Source of the DNA: Pseudomonadota bacterium
GTDB lineage: Bacteria; Pseudomonadota; Alphaproteobacteria; Sphingomonadales; Sphingomonadaceae
Direction: 5' to 3'
DNA: 6,701 bases
NCBI GenBank assembly: GCA_023392555.1
Contig: JAEVYW010000146.1
Coordinates: 1 to 6,701 of the forward strand
The translations under genes and the position numbers were made by a program. The notes under the pieces were generated by a model, which saw nothing but the letters and a program-made list of their open reading frames with translations, did not search any database and was not told where the DNA came from. Below are positions 1-5,486 of the stretch, in pieces. Positions within the stretch are counted from its first letter, which is position 1. Each line of letters starts with the position of its first letter.

Positions 1-917
1 AGCCAGGACAGGACCCGCTGCAGGTCGCGGCGGAGCAGTTGAGCAGCGACGGCGTCGATGTGCTGCACACGATCGGCGGCGACGACACCAACGGTACGGC
101 CGCAGACCTTGCCGCCTTCCTCAAGAGCCATGATTACGACCTGACGGTCGTCGGCCTGCCCAAGACCATCGACAATGACGTGGTACCGATCCGCCAGTCG
201 CTGGGCGCCTGGACCGCTGCCGAGCAAGGGGCGGTCTATGCCCGCAACATCATCGCCGAGCATAGCGCCAACCCGCGCATGCTGATCGTGCACGAGGTCA
301 TGGGGCGCAACTGCGGCTGGCTGACCGCTGCGACAGCGTACGAGCATCACAAATGGGTGAAGGGCGCGCCTTTTGCGGAGTGGCTCGACAACAGCGCCGC
401 GCGGTGGGACGTGCACGGAGTCTTCATACCCGAGCGGCCGTTCGACATCGCTGCGGAGGCGAAGCGGCTGCGGCAGATCATGGACACGCAGGACGGCGTG
501 AACCTGTTCATTTCGGAAGGCGCCGGCGTCAGCGAGATCGTCGCGGCGATGGAGGCGGCTGGCGAAGAGGTGCCGCGCGACCCCTTCGGCCACGTCCAGC
601 TCGACAAGGTCAATCCGGGTCAGTGGTTCGCCAAGCAGTTCGCGTCGGAGCTCGGCGCCGACAAGGTTCTGGTCCAGAAGAGCGGATATTTCTCGCGCTC
701 CGCCGCGGCCAACGACGCGGACCGGGCGCTGATCCGCGACTTCACTTATTACGCCGTCGACGCCGCGCTTCGCAGTGAGTCCGGTGTAGTCGGACAGGAC
801 GAGGAGCGTCGCGACGAGCTTCGCGTGATCGAATTCGAACGGATCAAGGGCGGGAAGCGTTTCGACACCTCGTCGCCCTGGTTCGGAGAATTGCTGAGCG
901 AGCTCGGCCAGGCCTGA
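1..917 (+). CDS. Pyrophosphate-dependent 6-phosphofructokinase, 5'-truncated by window edge
   Basis: Catalyses reversible phosphorylation of fructose 6-phosphate to fructose 1,6-bisphosphate in the cytoplasm (glycolysis/gluconeogenesis). The reading frame is open from base 3, so the true start lies outside the window; 304 residues are visible of a family usually near 400, so roughly 100 N-terminal residues are missing. Visible motifs are GGDDTNG (visible residues 25-31), PKTIDND (53-59, bases 159-179) holding the catalytic TIDND core, and MGRNCGW (100-106). In this family an Asp after GGD (GGDD rather than ATP-type GGDG) and a Lys before TIDND (PKTIDND) mark pyrophosphate rather than ATP as phosphoryl donor. 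A TTG at base 39 lies in frame but falls inside the conserved domain and is not a start. It ends with TGA at 915-917, 29 bases before a small downstream gene that may be cotranscribed. Donor specificity is inferred from the two motif residues. Confidence 0.93.
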   Translation, partial: PGQDPLQVAAEQLSSDGVDVLHTIGGDDTNGTAADLAAFLKSHDYDLTVVGLPKTIDNDVVPIRQSLGAWTAAEQGAVYARNIIAEHSANPRMLIVHEVMGRNCGWLTAATAYEHHKWVKGAPFAEWLDNSAARWDVHGVFIPERPFDIAAEAKRLRQIMDTQDGVNLFISEGAGVSEIVAAMEAAGEEVPRDPFGHVQLDKVNPGQWFAKQFASELGADKVLVQKSGYFSRSAAANDADRALIRDFTYYAVDAALRSESGVVGQDEERRDELRVIEFERIKGGKRFDTSSPWFGELLSELGQA

Positions 918-946
918 ATCGGAGCGCTTAAACTGGAGGACTGAAA

Positions 947-1060
947 ATGGCCAAGGGACAAGTGAGATCCAACAAGGAAGCTCGCAAACCGAAGGCGGAG
1001 AAGAAGAAGACCATCGCCGCAAATCCGTCGACCAAGGGCAGCGTCAACCGCGACAATTGA
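947..1060 (+). CDS. Small, highly basic conserved-type peptide (37 aa)
   Basis: An ATG at 947 is preceded by a strong Shine-Dalgarno, TGGAGGA at 934-940, six bases upstream, and the frame runs 37 codons to TGA at 1058-1060. The peptide begins MAKGQVRSNKEARKPK, has a Lys cluster at residues 19-21 (KKK), ends in SVNRDN, and contains about ten Lys/Arg. It has no membrane span, no cysteine and no aromatic residue, so it is probably disordered and soluble, perhaps nucleic-acid or ribosome associated; its function is unknown. From memory, short Lys-rich proteins starting MAKGQ-RSN-E are common in proteobacteria next to YaiI/YqxD genes, which supports a real gene. Its stop codon overlaps the TTG start of the DUF188 gene, so translation of that gene may depend on it. 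Confidence 0.8.
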   Translation: MAKGQVRSNKEARKPKAEKKKTIAANPSTKGSVNRDN

Positions 1061-1509
1061 CCGGACTTCAGATCCTCGTCGATGCCGACGCCTGTCCGGT
1101 AAAGGACGAGGTCTATCGCGTCGCGTTTCGGCGCGAGGTGCCTGTCCGGGTCGTCAGCAATTCCTACCTGCGCGTCCCCGCGCACCCGTTGGTCGAGCGC
1201 GTGGTCGTGTCGGACAAGTTCGACGCGGCGGACGACTGGATCGTCGAGCACGTCAATGTGCGGACGATCGTGATCACCGGCGACATCCTGCTCGCCGACC
1301 GCTGCTTGAAGGCAGGTGCGACGGTCGTCGGCCATAACGGCAAGCCGTTCACCGCGGCGAGCATCGGCGGCGCAATTGCGACGCGGGCGATCATGGCCGA
1401 CCTGCGGGCGGGCGGAGACGTGGTCGGCGGTCCGCCGCCCTTCGCAAAGGCGGATCGCTCCCGCTTTTTGCAGTCCCTGGACGAGGCTTTGGTGCGGCTG
1501 AGCCGCTAA
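1057..1509 (+). CDS. YaiI/YqxD family (DUF188) PIN-like protein
   Basis: A 150-residue protein of the YaiI/YqxD (DUF188) family, whose fold resembles PIN/NYN ribonucleases; the biological role is not established. Family hallmarks run along the whole length: VDADACPVK at residues 8-16, FDAADDWI at 55-62, TGDILLADRC at 74-83, NGKPFT at 94-99, and the C-terminal block GGPPPFAKADRSRFLQSLD at 124-142. The acidic residues in the first three blocks are the likely metal-binding set by analogy with PIN domains (inference). The start is TTG at 1057: it places VDADACP at the usual distance from the N terminus, and the TTG overlaps the upstream stop as TTGA (1057-1060), a typical coupling arrangement. 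No earlier in-frame start fits better. The TAA stop at 1507-1509 interlocks with the stop of the convergent minus-strand gene. Confidence 0.92.
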   Translation: MTGLQILVDADACPVKDEVYRVAFRREVPVRVVSNSYLRVPAHPLVERVVVSDKFDAADDWIVEHVNVRTIVITGDILLADRCLKAGATVVGHNGKPFTAASIGGAIATRAIMADLRAGGDVVGGPPPFAKADRSRFLQSLDEALVRLSR

Positions 1510-1919
1510 GCGGCTTTCTTGCGATCGGCGAAGGCGAGGACAGCGTTGGGATGGAGGCCGCGCAGCGCGACCACGAGCTGGCGCCCGAACACTTCGGTGC
1601 AATGCAACCGGCCGCCTTCTCCACAGCGCAGGTCGAGGTCGAAGGCGTCCCAATGGGCGTTGGGATCGCGCGTGTACTGGCCAAGCAAATCGAAGTTCGC
1701 CTCCCATTCGTCGCGGCCGTACCGCGCTGCCACTGGAGCGGGCAGCGCCCAGTAGAACGTGTCGCGCTGGGTGATCCCGAACAGCTGAAGCGACGCATCG
1801 TCGATCAGGTACGGAAGCTCCTCCACCTCATCGTCGAGCAGGCGGTCGCGGGCATGAAGTTCGAGCTGACGTTCGACCTCGGCCACAGCCGGAAGTGTGC
1901 GGAAGATGATGCGAGCCAT
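1506..1919 (-). CDS. Uncharacterised 137-aa protein
   Basis: I do not recognise this family. The protein starts MARIIFRTLPAVAEVERQ and is soluble in appearance, rich in acidic and aromatic residues (LPYLIDD, ITQRDTFYWALP, RDEWEANFDLL), with two cysteines (RCGEGG and HCTEVFG) and a basic C terminus, ADRKKAA. There is no signal peptide or membrane span. The start chosen is ATG at 1919, preceded by CAGGT four bases upstream. In-frame alternatives are ATG at 1955 or 1958 and GTG at 1967, which would add 12 to 16 residues with no convincing ribosome site for the ATGs and a GGGACG-like site for the GTG. Amino-acid composition is far more protein-like than the Arg/Pro-rich opposite frames, which is the main reason for accepting it. 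It is divergent from the secreted-protein gene at 2019 and convergent with DUF188, overlapping it by four bases. Confidence 0.7.
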   Translation of the reverse strand: MARIIFRTLPAVAEVERQLELHARDRLLDDEVEELPYLIDDASLQLFGITQRDTFYWALPAPVAARYGRDEWEANFDLLGQYTRDPNAHWDAFDLDLRCGEGGRLHCTEVFGRQLVVALRGLHPNAVLAFADRKKAA

Positions 1920-2018
1920 GAGACCTGAATCCACAAGATTCGTGGTTTGTTCCATCATCGTTTGCACTGTCGTCCCATCGCGCTAACCTTGGCCAGGGGC
2001 TGTTGTTTAGGGGGTAGT

Positions 2019-2831
2019 ATGCAGCGTCTCTTTCTGGGTTGTGCGTTCACTGCGCTTGCGATCACCGCCTCGTCGGCGAGCGCGGAGGAAAGCGTGACGC
2101 TCTACGTCGCGTGCATGACCCATTATGGCGACACGGACCGGCCCAACGACGTTACCCCTGTGGCGAAGGTGACCTGGCCCAGCGCGAGGGCGACACGGGG
2201 GCAGATCGACGACGCCTATTTCGGCGTGATGCAAAGTCGCGGCGTGCGCGTCTACAAAGCGCAGTGCTGGAGCACCGAAACGCCGGAAGGCGCGCCACGC
2301 GCGCGCGATACCTGGGAGGGACTGAGCGGTTACGCGAAGCGGCCGCGCCGGGCGCAGGCATTCAATGACATCTTCCCGGCGATGTTCGACCACGCGTTCC
2401 CCAAGCTGTCGCGCATGTACGATGGTCTGAGCCGGTCGGCATTCTCGGCGGTGGAAGTCGGCCCCGCCATTGACGTAGTCGCGAACGACAACGTCAAGCG
2501 AGACATCGAAACGGAGCGCAAGCGGGCGGAGGACGAGGCAAAGCGCGGACCTCCGCAGAAGTTCGAGATCGTCGCTGGGCCGAGCCATCGCCCGCGCATG
2601 ACCAATGCAGAGGCAGACGCGAAATACGCGGCCGACATGGCCGAGTATCGCAAGACCATGGCGGCGCACGACGCGGCAGTGGCGCAGCACAAGGCAGCCC
2701 TAGACGCGGTCGAGCAACAGAAAGCGGCCAATGCAGCGGCGACTGCGAGCGCGCAGGCGGACTATGCGCAGAAGCGGGCCGAGTATCGCGAGAAGTACAA
2801 GGAAGTGACGGGAAGCTACCCGCCCGAGTGA
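2019..2831 (+). CDS. Secreted hypothetical protein with helical Ala/charged C-terminal tail (270 aa)
   Basis: Start is ATG at 2019, behind TAGGGGG (2008-2014). The frame stays open upstream to 1947, but the extra residues have no ribosome site and would bury the export signal. Residues 1-22 form a classical Sec signal peptide: one Arg, a hydrophobic core (LFLGCAFTALAI), then a likely signal peptidase I site ASA|EES after residue 22. The mature protein is predicted periplasmic or exported. The first part (23-150) is a compact domain with cysteines at 32 and 83 that could form a disulfide. From about 160 it becomes strongly helical and charged: IETERKRAEDEAKR at 163-176, a GPP-containing linker, then an Ala/Lys/Glu/Gln-rich stretch at 195-262 with a coiled-coil look, ending SYPPE. 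The family is not recognised and no enzymatic motif is visible. The stop lies six bases from the convergent ZIP transporter stop. Confidence 0.82.
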   Translation: MQRLFLGCAFTALAITASSASAEESVTLYVACMTHYGDTDRPNDVTPVAKVTWPSARATRGQIDDAYFGVMQSRGVRVYKAQCWSTETPEGAPRARDTWEGLSGYAKRPRRAQAFNDIFPAMFDHAFPKLSRMYDGLSRSAFSAVEVGPAIDVVANDNVKRDIETERKRAEDEAKRGPPQKFEIVAGPSHRPRMTNAEADAKYAADMAEYRKTMAAHDAAVAQHKAALDAVEQQKAANAAATASAQADYAQKRAEYREKYKEVTGSYPPE

Positions 2832-2837
2832 GGCCAC

Positions 2838-3611
2838 TTACGAAAGCGCGATATCCAGAAACAGCATTCCCGCAATGCCCGCAAGCAGGGCCATGAGCGC
2901 CTTGCTCGACGATCCGTTCTCGTGGATCGCCGGAATGAGCTCGGCAGCGCAAATGTAGATCATGGCGCCGGCGGCCCAACCCATTCCGGCGGGAAGCAGG
3001 CCGCTGACGACCGACACCAGGCTGACGCCGAGCAGTGCGCCGATCGGCTCGACGGCGCCAGTTGCTCCGCCAATCAGGACGGCGGCTCGCGGACTGCGGC
3101 CGATGCTCAGCATCGCCGCCGCGACGGCGAGGCCTTCGGGCAGGTTTTGAATGCCGATGCCGATCGCGGTGCTGATCGCGATGCGCCAATCGCCGGCTCC
3201 GAAGCCGACGCCGACCGCGGCGCCTTCGGGCAAGTTGTGGCTGGTCATTGCGAGGGTCAGCAGCCAGGCGCGGCGCGCCGTGCCGAGATCGACCGACGGG
3301 TCCGTCATCAACGATCGTTCGAGCGGCTCCCAGCGGCGGACGGCGTGGAGCGATCCTGCCCCCGCCAGAACGGCGAGCGCGACCATCCCCGCCGCGGCAA
3401 ACGGACCGTGTCCCGCGTCCCTGGCAAACGCAGCGGCAGGGACGATCAGCGACAAATAGGACGCGGACAGCATGACGCCTGCAGCGAAGCCGAGCATCGC
3501 CGCCTGCTGCGATTGGGATGGGCGCCGCGCGAACAAGGCCGGCAGTGCGCCGATCAGCGTTGCGAAACCGGTGCAGACGCCCGCGAAGGTGCCCCAGCCT
3601 ATCTCACCCAA
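2838..3611 (-). CDS. ZIP family divalent-metal transporter (GufA-like)
   Basis: Inner-membrane transporter of the ZIP family, which moves divalent metals such as Zn, Fe or Mn into the cytoplasm. The 257-residue product is hydrophobic throughout, with about eight probable spans. The two metal-site helices carry HNLPEG (residues 125-130) and QNLPEG (155-160), the combination typical of the GufA branch. Further conserved polar membrane residues are E188 in VEPIG and E224 in AAELIP, followed by H230-E231. The cytoplasmic loop between spans 3 and 4 (about 91-113) has no His-rich stretch. Start is TTG at 3611, chosen because GGAGG lies six bases upstream and WGTFAG at residues 6-11 is the expected N terminus; no in-frame ATG is nearby. 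It is last in the likely operon behind the catalase and a small membrane peptide. Mn as substrate is inferred from context only. Confidence 0.92.
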   Translation of the reverse strand: MGEIGWGTFAGVCTGFATLIGALPALFARRPSQSQQAAMLGFAAGVMLSASYLSLIVPAAAFARDAGHGPFAAAGMVALAVLAGAGSLHAVRRWEPLERSLMTDPSVDLGTARRAWLLTLAMTSHNLPEGAAVGVGFGAGDWRIAISTAIGIGIQNLPEGLAVAAAMLSIGRSPRAAVLIGGATGAVEPIGALLGVSLVSVVSGLLPAGMGWAAGAMIYICAAELIPAIHENGSSSKALMALLAGIAGMLFLDIALS

Positions 3612-3644
3612 GCCGGGCCTCCGCGGGCGTGCCGTTCATTCGCG

Positions 3645-3839
3645 TCAGGCAGGCCGGCCGCGAGCAGGGTCGGCGTTTGGTCTTGGGCCGCCCGCCACTC
3701 CGCTGGTGTATGTCATTCCGCCGAGGCGCTTGCCTGCAAGCCGGGCGGGGCGGATCAGCATCGGGAGAGTGAGGCCCGCAAGGACCCCGCCGATCCCGAC
3801 TGCCCAGGCGAGACCCTGATTGCTGTTGCGTCGAGCCAC
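3645..3839 (-). CDS. Small single-span membrane peptide (64 aa) between catalase and ZIP genes
   Basis: A GTG at 3839 is preceded by GGAG seven bases upstream, and begins only four bases after the catalase TAG. The frame runs 64 codons to TGA at 3645-3647. The N terminus (ARRNSNQ) is basic, followed by a hydrophobic segment at about residues 9-28 (GLAWAVGIGGVLAGLTLPML), then a basic RPARLAGKR and a Gly/Pro/Arg-rich tail. This fits a small one-span inner-membrane protein with a positively charged cytoplasmic flank. It is followed after 33 bases by the ZIP start, so all three probably share one transcript. I recognise no family. The ribosome site and spacing argue for a real gene, while the low-complexity C terminus leaves some doubt that the annotated end is constrained. 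Confidence 0.58.
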   Translation of the reverse strand: MARRNSNQGLAWAVGIGGVLAGLTLPMLIRPARLAGKRLGGMTYTSGVAGGPRPNADPARGRPA

Positions 3840-3843
3840 CGGC

Positions 3844-4806
3844 CTACTCCGCAGGCTCGACGGCTTCGGCCATCGCCGGAGCGGAGTGGATGTCGGGCGC
3901 TCCGCCGAAGTCGTTGTTCGTCGTCTTGCCCGCGCCCGGACCAGCACCAAGGTCAGCGCCCGTGACCGGATCGGACGTTGGATCGGACTTGAGTCGGATC
4001 GCCATCTTCTCCATCGCCGCGGTCTCGACCGGGCCGAGGACGACCGACGCAGTGCCGTCGCCGCCCGAATCGGCGGGGAGGACCTCGTTGAGGTCGTCGA
4101 CGCGCTGCCACTGCTCGCCGCTGTTCCACGGGCCCTGCATGTCGCCTTCTCCCTGAGAGGCATTGACGTACAAGTTGGCATATTTCTCCACACCTGGAAG
4201 CTTGCCCGGCGGGAAATTGTCCTCGATCGAATAGAGCGCCTTTTCGAACGACTTCTGGTGCGCGATCTCGCGGGTCATGAGGAAGCCGAGCGCTCCCTTG
4301 ATGCCGGGGTCGTCGGTGATCCCGATCAGCCGCTCGTAGACGATCTTCGCGCGGGCTTCGGCGGCGATGTTCGAGCGGAGATCGACCGTTGGTTCGGAAC
4401 GGCTGTCGATATAGGCTGCGGTCCACGGCACTCCGGCGCTGTCGATCAGCGCGGCGCCGCCGCCGAACAGAAGGGACTCCTTGGCGCTCGTGCCGGATTG
4501 GCCGACGGTCGAATACAGCTCGGCCTCGCTGGCCTGTTGCTCGGTCAGCTGCGCCTTCGCGCCCTTGTTGAGCATGGCGACGATGGATCCGATGATTTCG
4601 AGATGGCTCAATTCCTCGGTCGCAATGTCCATCAGCATGTCCTTGCGGCCGGGGTCGTCTTCGGAAAGCCCCTGGGTGAAGTAACGCATCGCAGCGGCCA
4701 GCTCGCCGTCGGCGCCGCCGAACTGTTCGAGCATCATGGTGGCGAGCTTCGGGTTCGGTTCGGACACCCTGACGGTATATTGCAGGCGCTTGTTGTGCAT
4801 GAACAT
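3844..4806 (-). CDS. Manganese catalase
   Basis: Non-haem dimanganese catalase converting hydrogen peroxide to water and oxygen, a cytoplasmic ferritin-like four-helix-bundle enzyme; 320 residues. The N terminus MFMHNKRLQYTVRV is characteristic. The predicted Mn ligands are all present: E35 (within EQFGGADGELAAAM), E65 and H68 (TEELSHLE), E150 (AAEARAKIVYERL) and H183 (REIAHQKSF), with the same pairwise spacing as in the Lactobacillus plantarum enzyme (E-x2-H twice-type geometry, 33 residues between the last two). From about 285 the tail is Gly/Ala/Pro-rich and probably flexible. Start is ATG at 4806 with GAGGA nine bases upstream; a second ATG two codons later is less well spaced. First gene of a probable operon with the small membrane peptide and the ZIP transporter. 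An AAGGTCA repeat cluster lies 114-167 bases upstream. Confidence 0.96.
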   Translation of the reverse strand: MFMHNKRLQYTVRVSEPNPKLATMMLEQFGGADGELAAAMRYFTQGLSEDDPGRKDMLMDIATEELSHLEIIGSIVAMLNKGAKAQLTEQQASEAELYSTVGQSGTSAKESLLFGGGAALIDSAGVPWTAAYIDSRSEPTVDLRSNIAAEARAKIVYERLIGITDDPGIKGALGFLMTREIAHQKSFEKALYSIEDNFPPGKLPGVEKYANLYVNASQGEGDMQGPWNSGEQWQRVDDLNEVLPADSGGDGTASVVLGPVETAAMEKMAIRLKSDPTSDPVTGADLGAGPGAGKTTNNDFGGAPDIHSAPAMAEAVEPAE

Positions 4807-4841
4807 TGGGGCGAGTCCTCAAGGCTTGGGGGGACTCAAAG

Positions 4842-4867
4842 AAGCCTCGCGAATGCCTAAACGTTCC
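4842..4867 (-). promoter_or_regulatory. Weak candidate stress-sigma promoter for Mn catalase
   Basis: Reading the minus strand, GGAAC (4867-4863) is followed after 17 bases by GCTT (4845-4842). The first element matches the EcfG -35 perfectly, but the second matches the cGTT -10 at only two of four positions. The predicted transcript start would be about 28 bases before the catalase ATG, a sensible distance. Mn catalases are often general-stress genes in alphaproteobacteria, but this match alone is weak. Confidence 0.25.
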
Positions 4868-4919
4868 TGCCGCCTGGCGGGCCGCCTGTGGTTCTTATCG
4901 TAACGGGGCCGACGCTCTT

Positions 4920-4973
4920 AAGGTCATAAGGTCACAAAGGTCACGGACAGCAGCGCCATTCGTGTGACCTTAT
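4920..4973. repeat. AAGGTCA direct-repeat cluster with matching inverted copy
   Basis: Three head-to-tail copies of AAGGTCA occur at 4920-4926, 4928-4934 and 4937-4943, with offsets of eight and nine bases. An inverted copy, TGACCTT, lies at 4965-4971. The second copy and the inverted copy extend to an 11-base perfect inverted repeat: ATAAGGTCACA (4926-4936) and TGTGACCTTAT (4963-4973), with 26 bases between. The cluster lies between the ArsR-type gene and the Mn catalase, both on the minus strand, so it could be an operator array for the catalase operon. It could also form a hairpin 3' of the ArsR gene, but there is no T-tract, so an intrinsic terminator is less likely. The binding protein is unknown. 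Confidence 0.6.
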
Positions 4974-4981
4974 CCTCAAAT

Positions 4982-5010
4982 GCCACAGTGGCCATGAGTG
5001 CATCATGCCA
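4982..5010. other. Small palindrome and imperfect hairpin 3' of the ArsR-type gene
   Basis: GCCACAGTGGC (4982-4992) is a perfect 5-base-arm palindrome around one central base. It overlaps an imperfect hairpin in which TGG-c-CATGA (4989-4997) pairs with TCATGCCA (5003-5010) around a five-base loop. The site begins 27 bases beyond the ArsR-type stop on the minus strand. It may help end that transcript, but no T-tract follows, so the role is unproved. Confidence 0.3.
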
Positions 5011-5037
5011 CGTTCGTCGGCATGTAGGACAGCGCGA

Positions 5038-5373
5038 TCAGCTCTTCGGCTGCTCAAGCTGGTAGGCGGTGAGGATGGCCTTGATCAGGCCGGGGAAGCG
5101 CTGGTCGACTTCTTGGCAGCGCGAGTAGTTGCGCATCTCCACGCCCTGCCGTTCGGAGCGGATCAGGCCGGCGTCGCGGAGCACCTTGAAGTGCTGCGAC
5201 AGCGAGGATTTGGGGATCACCCGGTCGCCCGCGCTTGCCAGCACCGAGCAGCGCTGGACGCACTCCGCGCCCGCAATCTCCGCGAAGATGGACGCGCGCT
5301 CGGGATCCGAAAGCGCGTGCAGGATCGCTTCTGGGCGAAGGTCATCCGAGGAGGGGTGGACGAGGGGACGCAT
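5038..5373 (-). CDS. ArsR/SmtB-family winged-helix transcriptional repressor
   Basis: A 111-residue DNA-binding regulator, probably a repressor of itself and the divergent dehydrogenase. The winged helix is clear: ILHALSDPERASIF (residues 17-30) opens the domain, KSSLSQHFKVLRDAGLI (55-71) is the helix-turn-helix with its recognition helix, and RSERQGVEMRNYSR (72-85) is the wing. Cysteines sit at 38 and 42 (ECVQRC) and 86; the C-x3-C pair could bind metal or sense oxidants, although the ELCVC metal box of classical arsenic sensors is absent. Start is ATG at 5373, giving MRPLVHPSSDD, a typical N terminus for this subfamily, although its ribosome site is poor. The frame is open to GTG at 5451, but that start would lie upstream of the predicted transcript start and would place the operator inside the gene. 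The inducer is unknown. Confidence 0.9.
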   Translation of the reverse strand: MRPLVHPSSDDLRPEAILHALSDPERASIFAEIAGAECVQRCSVLASAGDRVIPKSSLSQHFKVLRDAGLIRSERQGVEMRNYSRCQEVDQRFPGLIKAILTAYQLEQPKS

Positions 5374-5395
5374 TACAAAATTCAGGTAGGGGGTC

Positions 5396-5423
5396 TTGAA
5401 GGTTAGTTCAATAGTTCCATATT
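5396..5423 (+). promoter_or_regulatory. Sigma70-like promoter of the dehydrogenase gene
   Basis: TTGAAG (5396-5401, four of six to TTGACA) and CATATT (5418-5423, four of six to TATAAT) are separated by 16 bases. The predicted start is near 5430, about 57 bases before the dehydrogenase ATG. The -10 lies inside the TAGTTC/GAACTA operator, so a bound repressor would block it. Predicted by eye only. Confidence 0.4.
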
Positions 5424-5433
5424 CCTGAACTAT
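5403..5433. promoter_or_regulatory. Probable ArsR-type operator (TAGTTC/GAACTA half-sites)
   Basis: A perfect inverted repeat, ATAGTTC (5411-5417) and GAACTAT (5427-5433), is separated by nine AT-leaning bases, and a further direct half-site, TTAGTTCA (5403-5410), lies eight bases before the first. The outer TAGTTCA also pairs with TGAACTA (5426-5432). Inverted repeats of this size in the gap between a divergent ArsR-type gene and its target are the usual operator arrangement. The site overlaps the -10 of the plus-strand promoter and the predicted start of the minus-strand one, so one repressor dimer could shut off both genes. The extra half-site might allow graded or cooperative binding. Confidence 0.7.
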
Positions 5434-5439
5434 GGGATT

Positions 5440-5465
5440 AACGACCGCCACTCGGCAGCCGTTCC
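5440..5465 (-). promoter_or_regulatory. Sigma EcfG (general stress) type promoter for the ArsR-type gene
   Basis: On the minus strand GGAAC (5465-5461) is followed after exactly 17 bases by CGTT (5443-5440). This matches the alphaproteobacterial general-stress consensus GGAAC-N16/17-CGTT at all nine defined positions. The transcript would start near 5433, just at the edge of the operator, about 60 bases before the ATG at 5373. That supports the shorter ArsR start, since the GTG at 5451 would not be transcribed. Confidence 0.6.
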
Positions 5466-5486
5466 CATCGATAAGGAAACGGGAAA

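Noticed and set aside
928..1707. Minus-strand open frame opposite DUF188
   Set aside because: It overlaps a conserved family member end to end, is Arg/Ala-rich, and has no ribosome site.
1947..2018. Upstream extension of the secreted protein
   Set aside because: It would hide the signal peptide, while a good ribosome site lies just before ATG 2019.
2922..3965. Plus-strand open frame of about 347 codons opposite the ZIP transporter and small peptide
   Set aside because: Composition is Arg/Ala/Asp/Gly-rich, with no domain, and it spans several genes on the other strand.
3820..4860. Long plus-strand open frame of about 346 codons opposite the Mn catalase
   Set aside because: It is antisense to a gene with all catalytic residues in place; its composition is Arg/Leu/Gly-rich with no recognisable motif, as expected of a mirror frame in GC-rich DNA.
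4870..4880. CCGCCTGGCGG palindrome upstream of the catalase
   Set aside because: Short GC-only palindromes are common in DNA of this composition; nothing else supports a function.
4920..4943. AGGTCA hexamers read as nuclear-receptor response elements
   Set aside because: Those are eukaryotic sites; here the resemblance is coincidental, though the repetition itself is retained as a finding.
4920..4973. Short CRISPR-like array
   Set aside because: Repeats are only seven bases with one- or two-base spacers, far below any CRISPR repeat or spacer length.
5374..5451. N-terminal extension of the ArsR-type protein from GTG 5451
   Set aside because: It would contain the operator and start upstream of the predicted transcript start; the family N terminus begins at the ATG at 5373.
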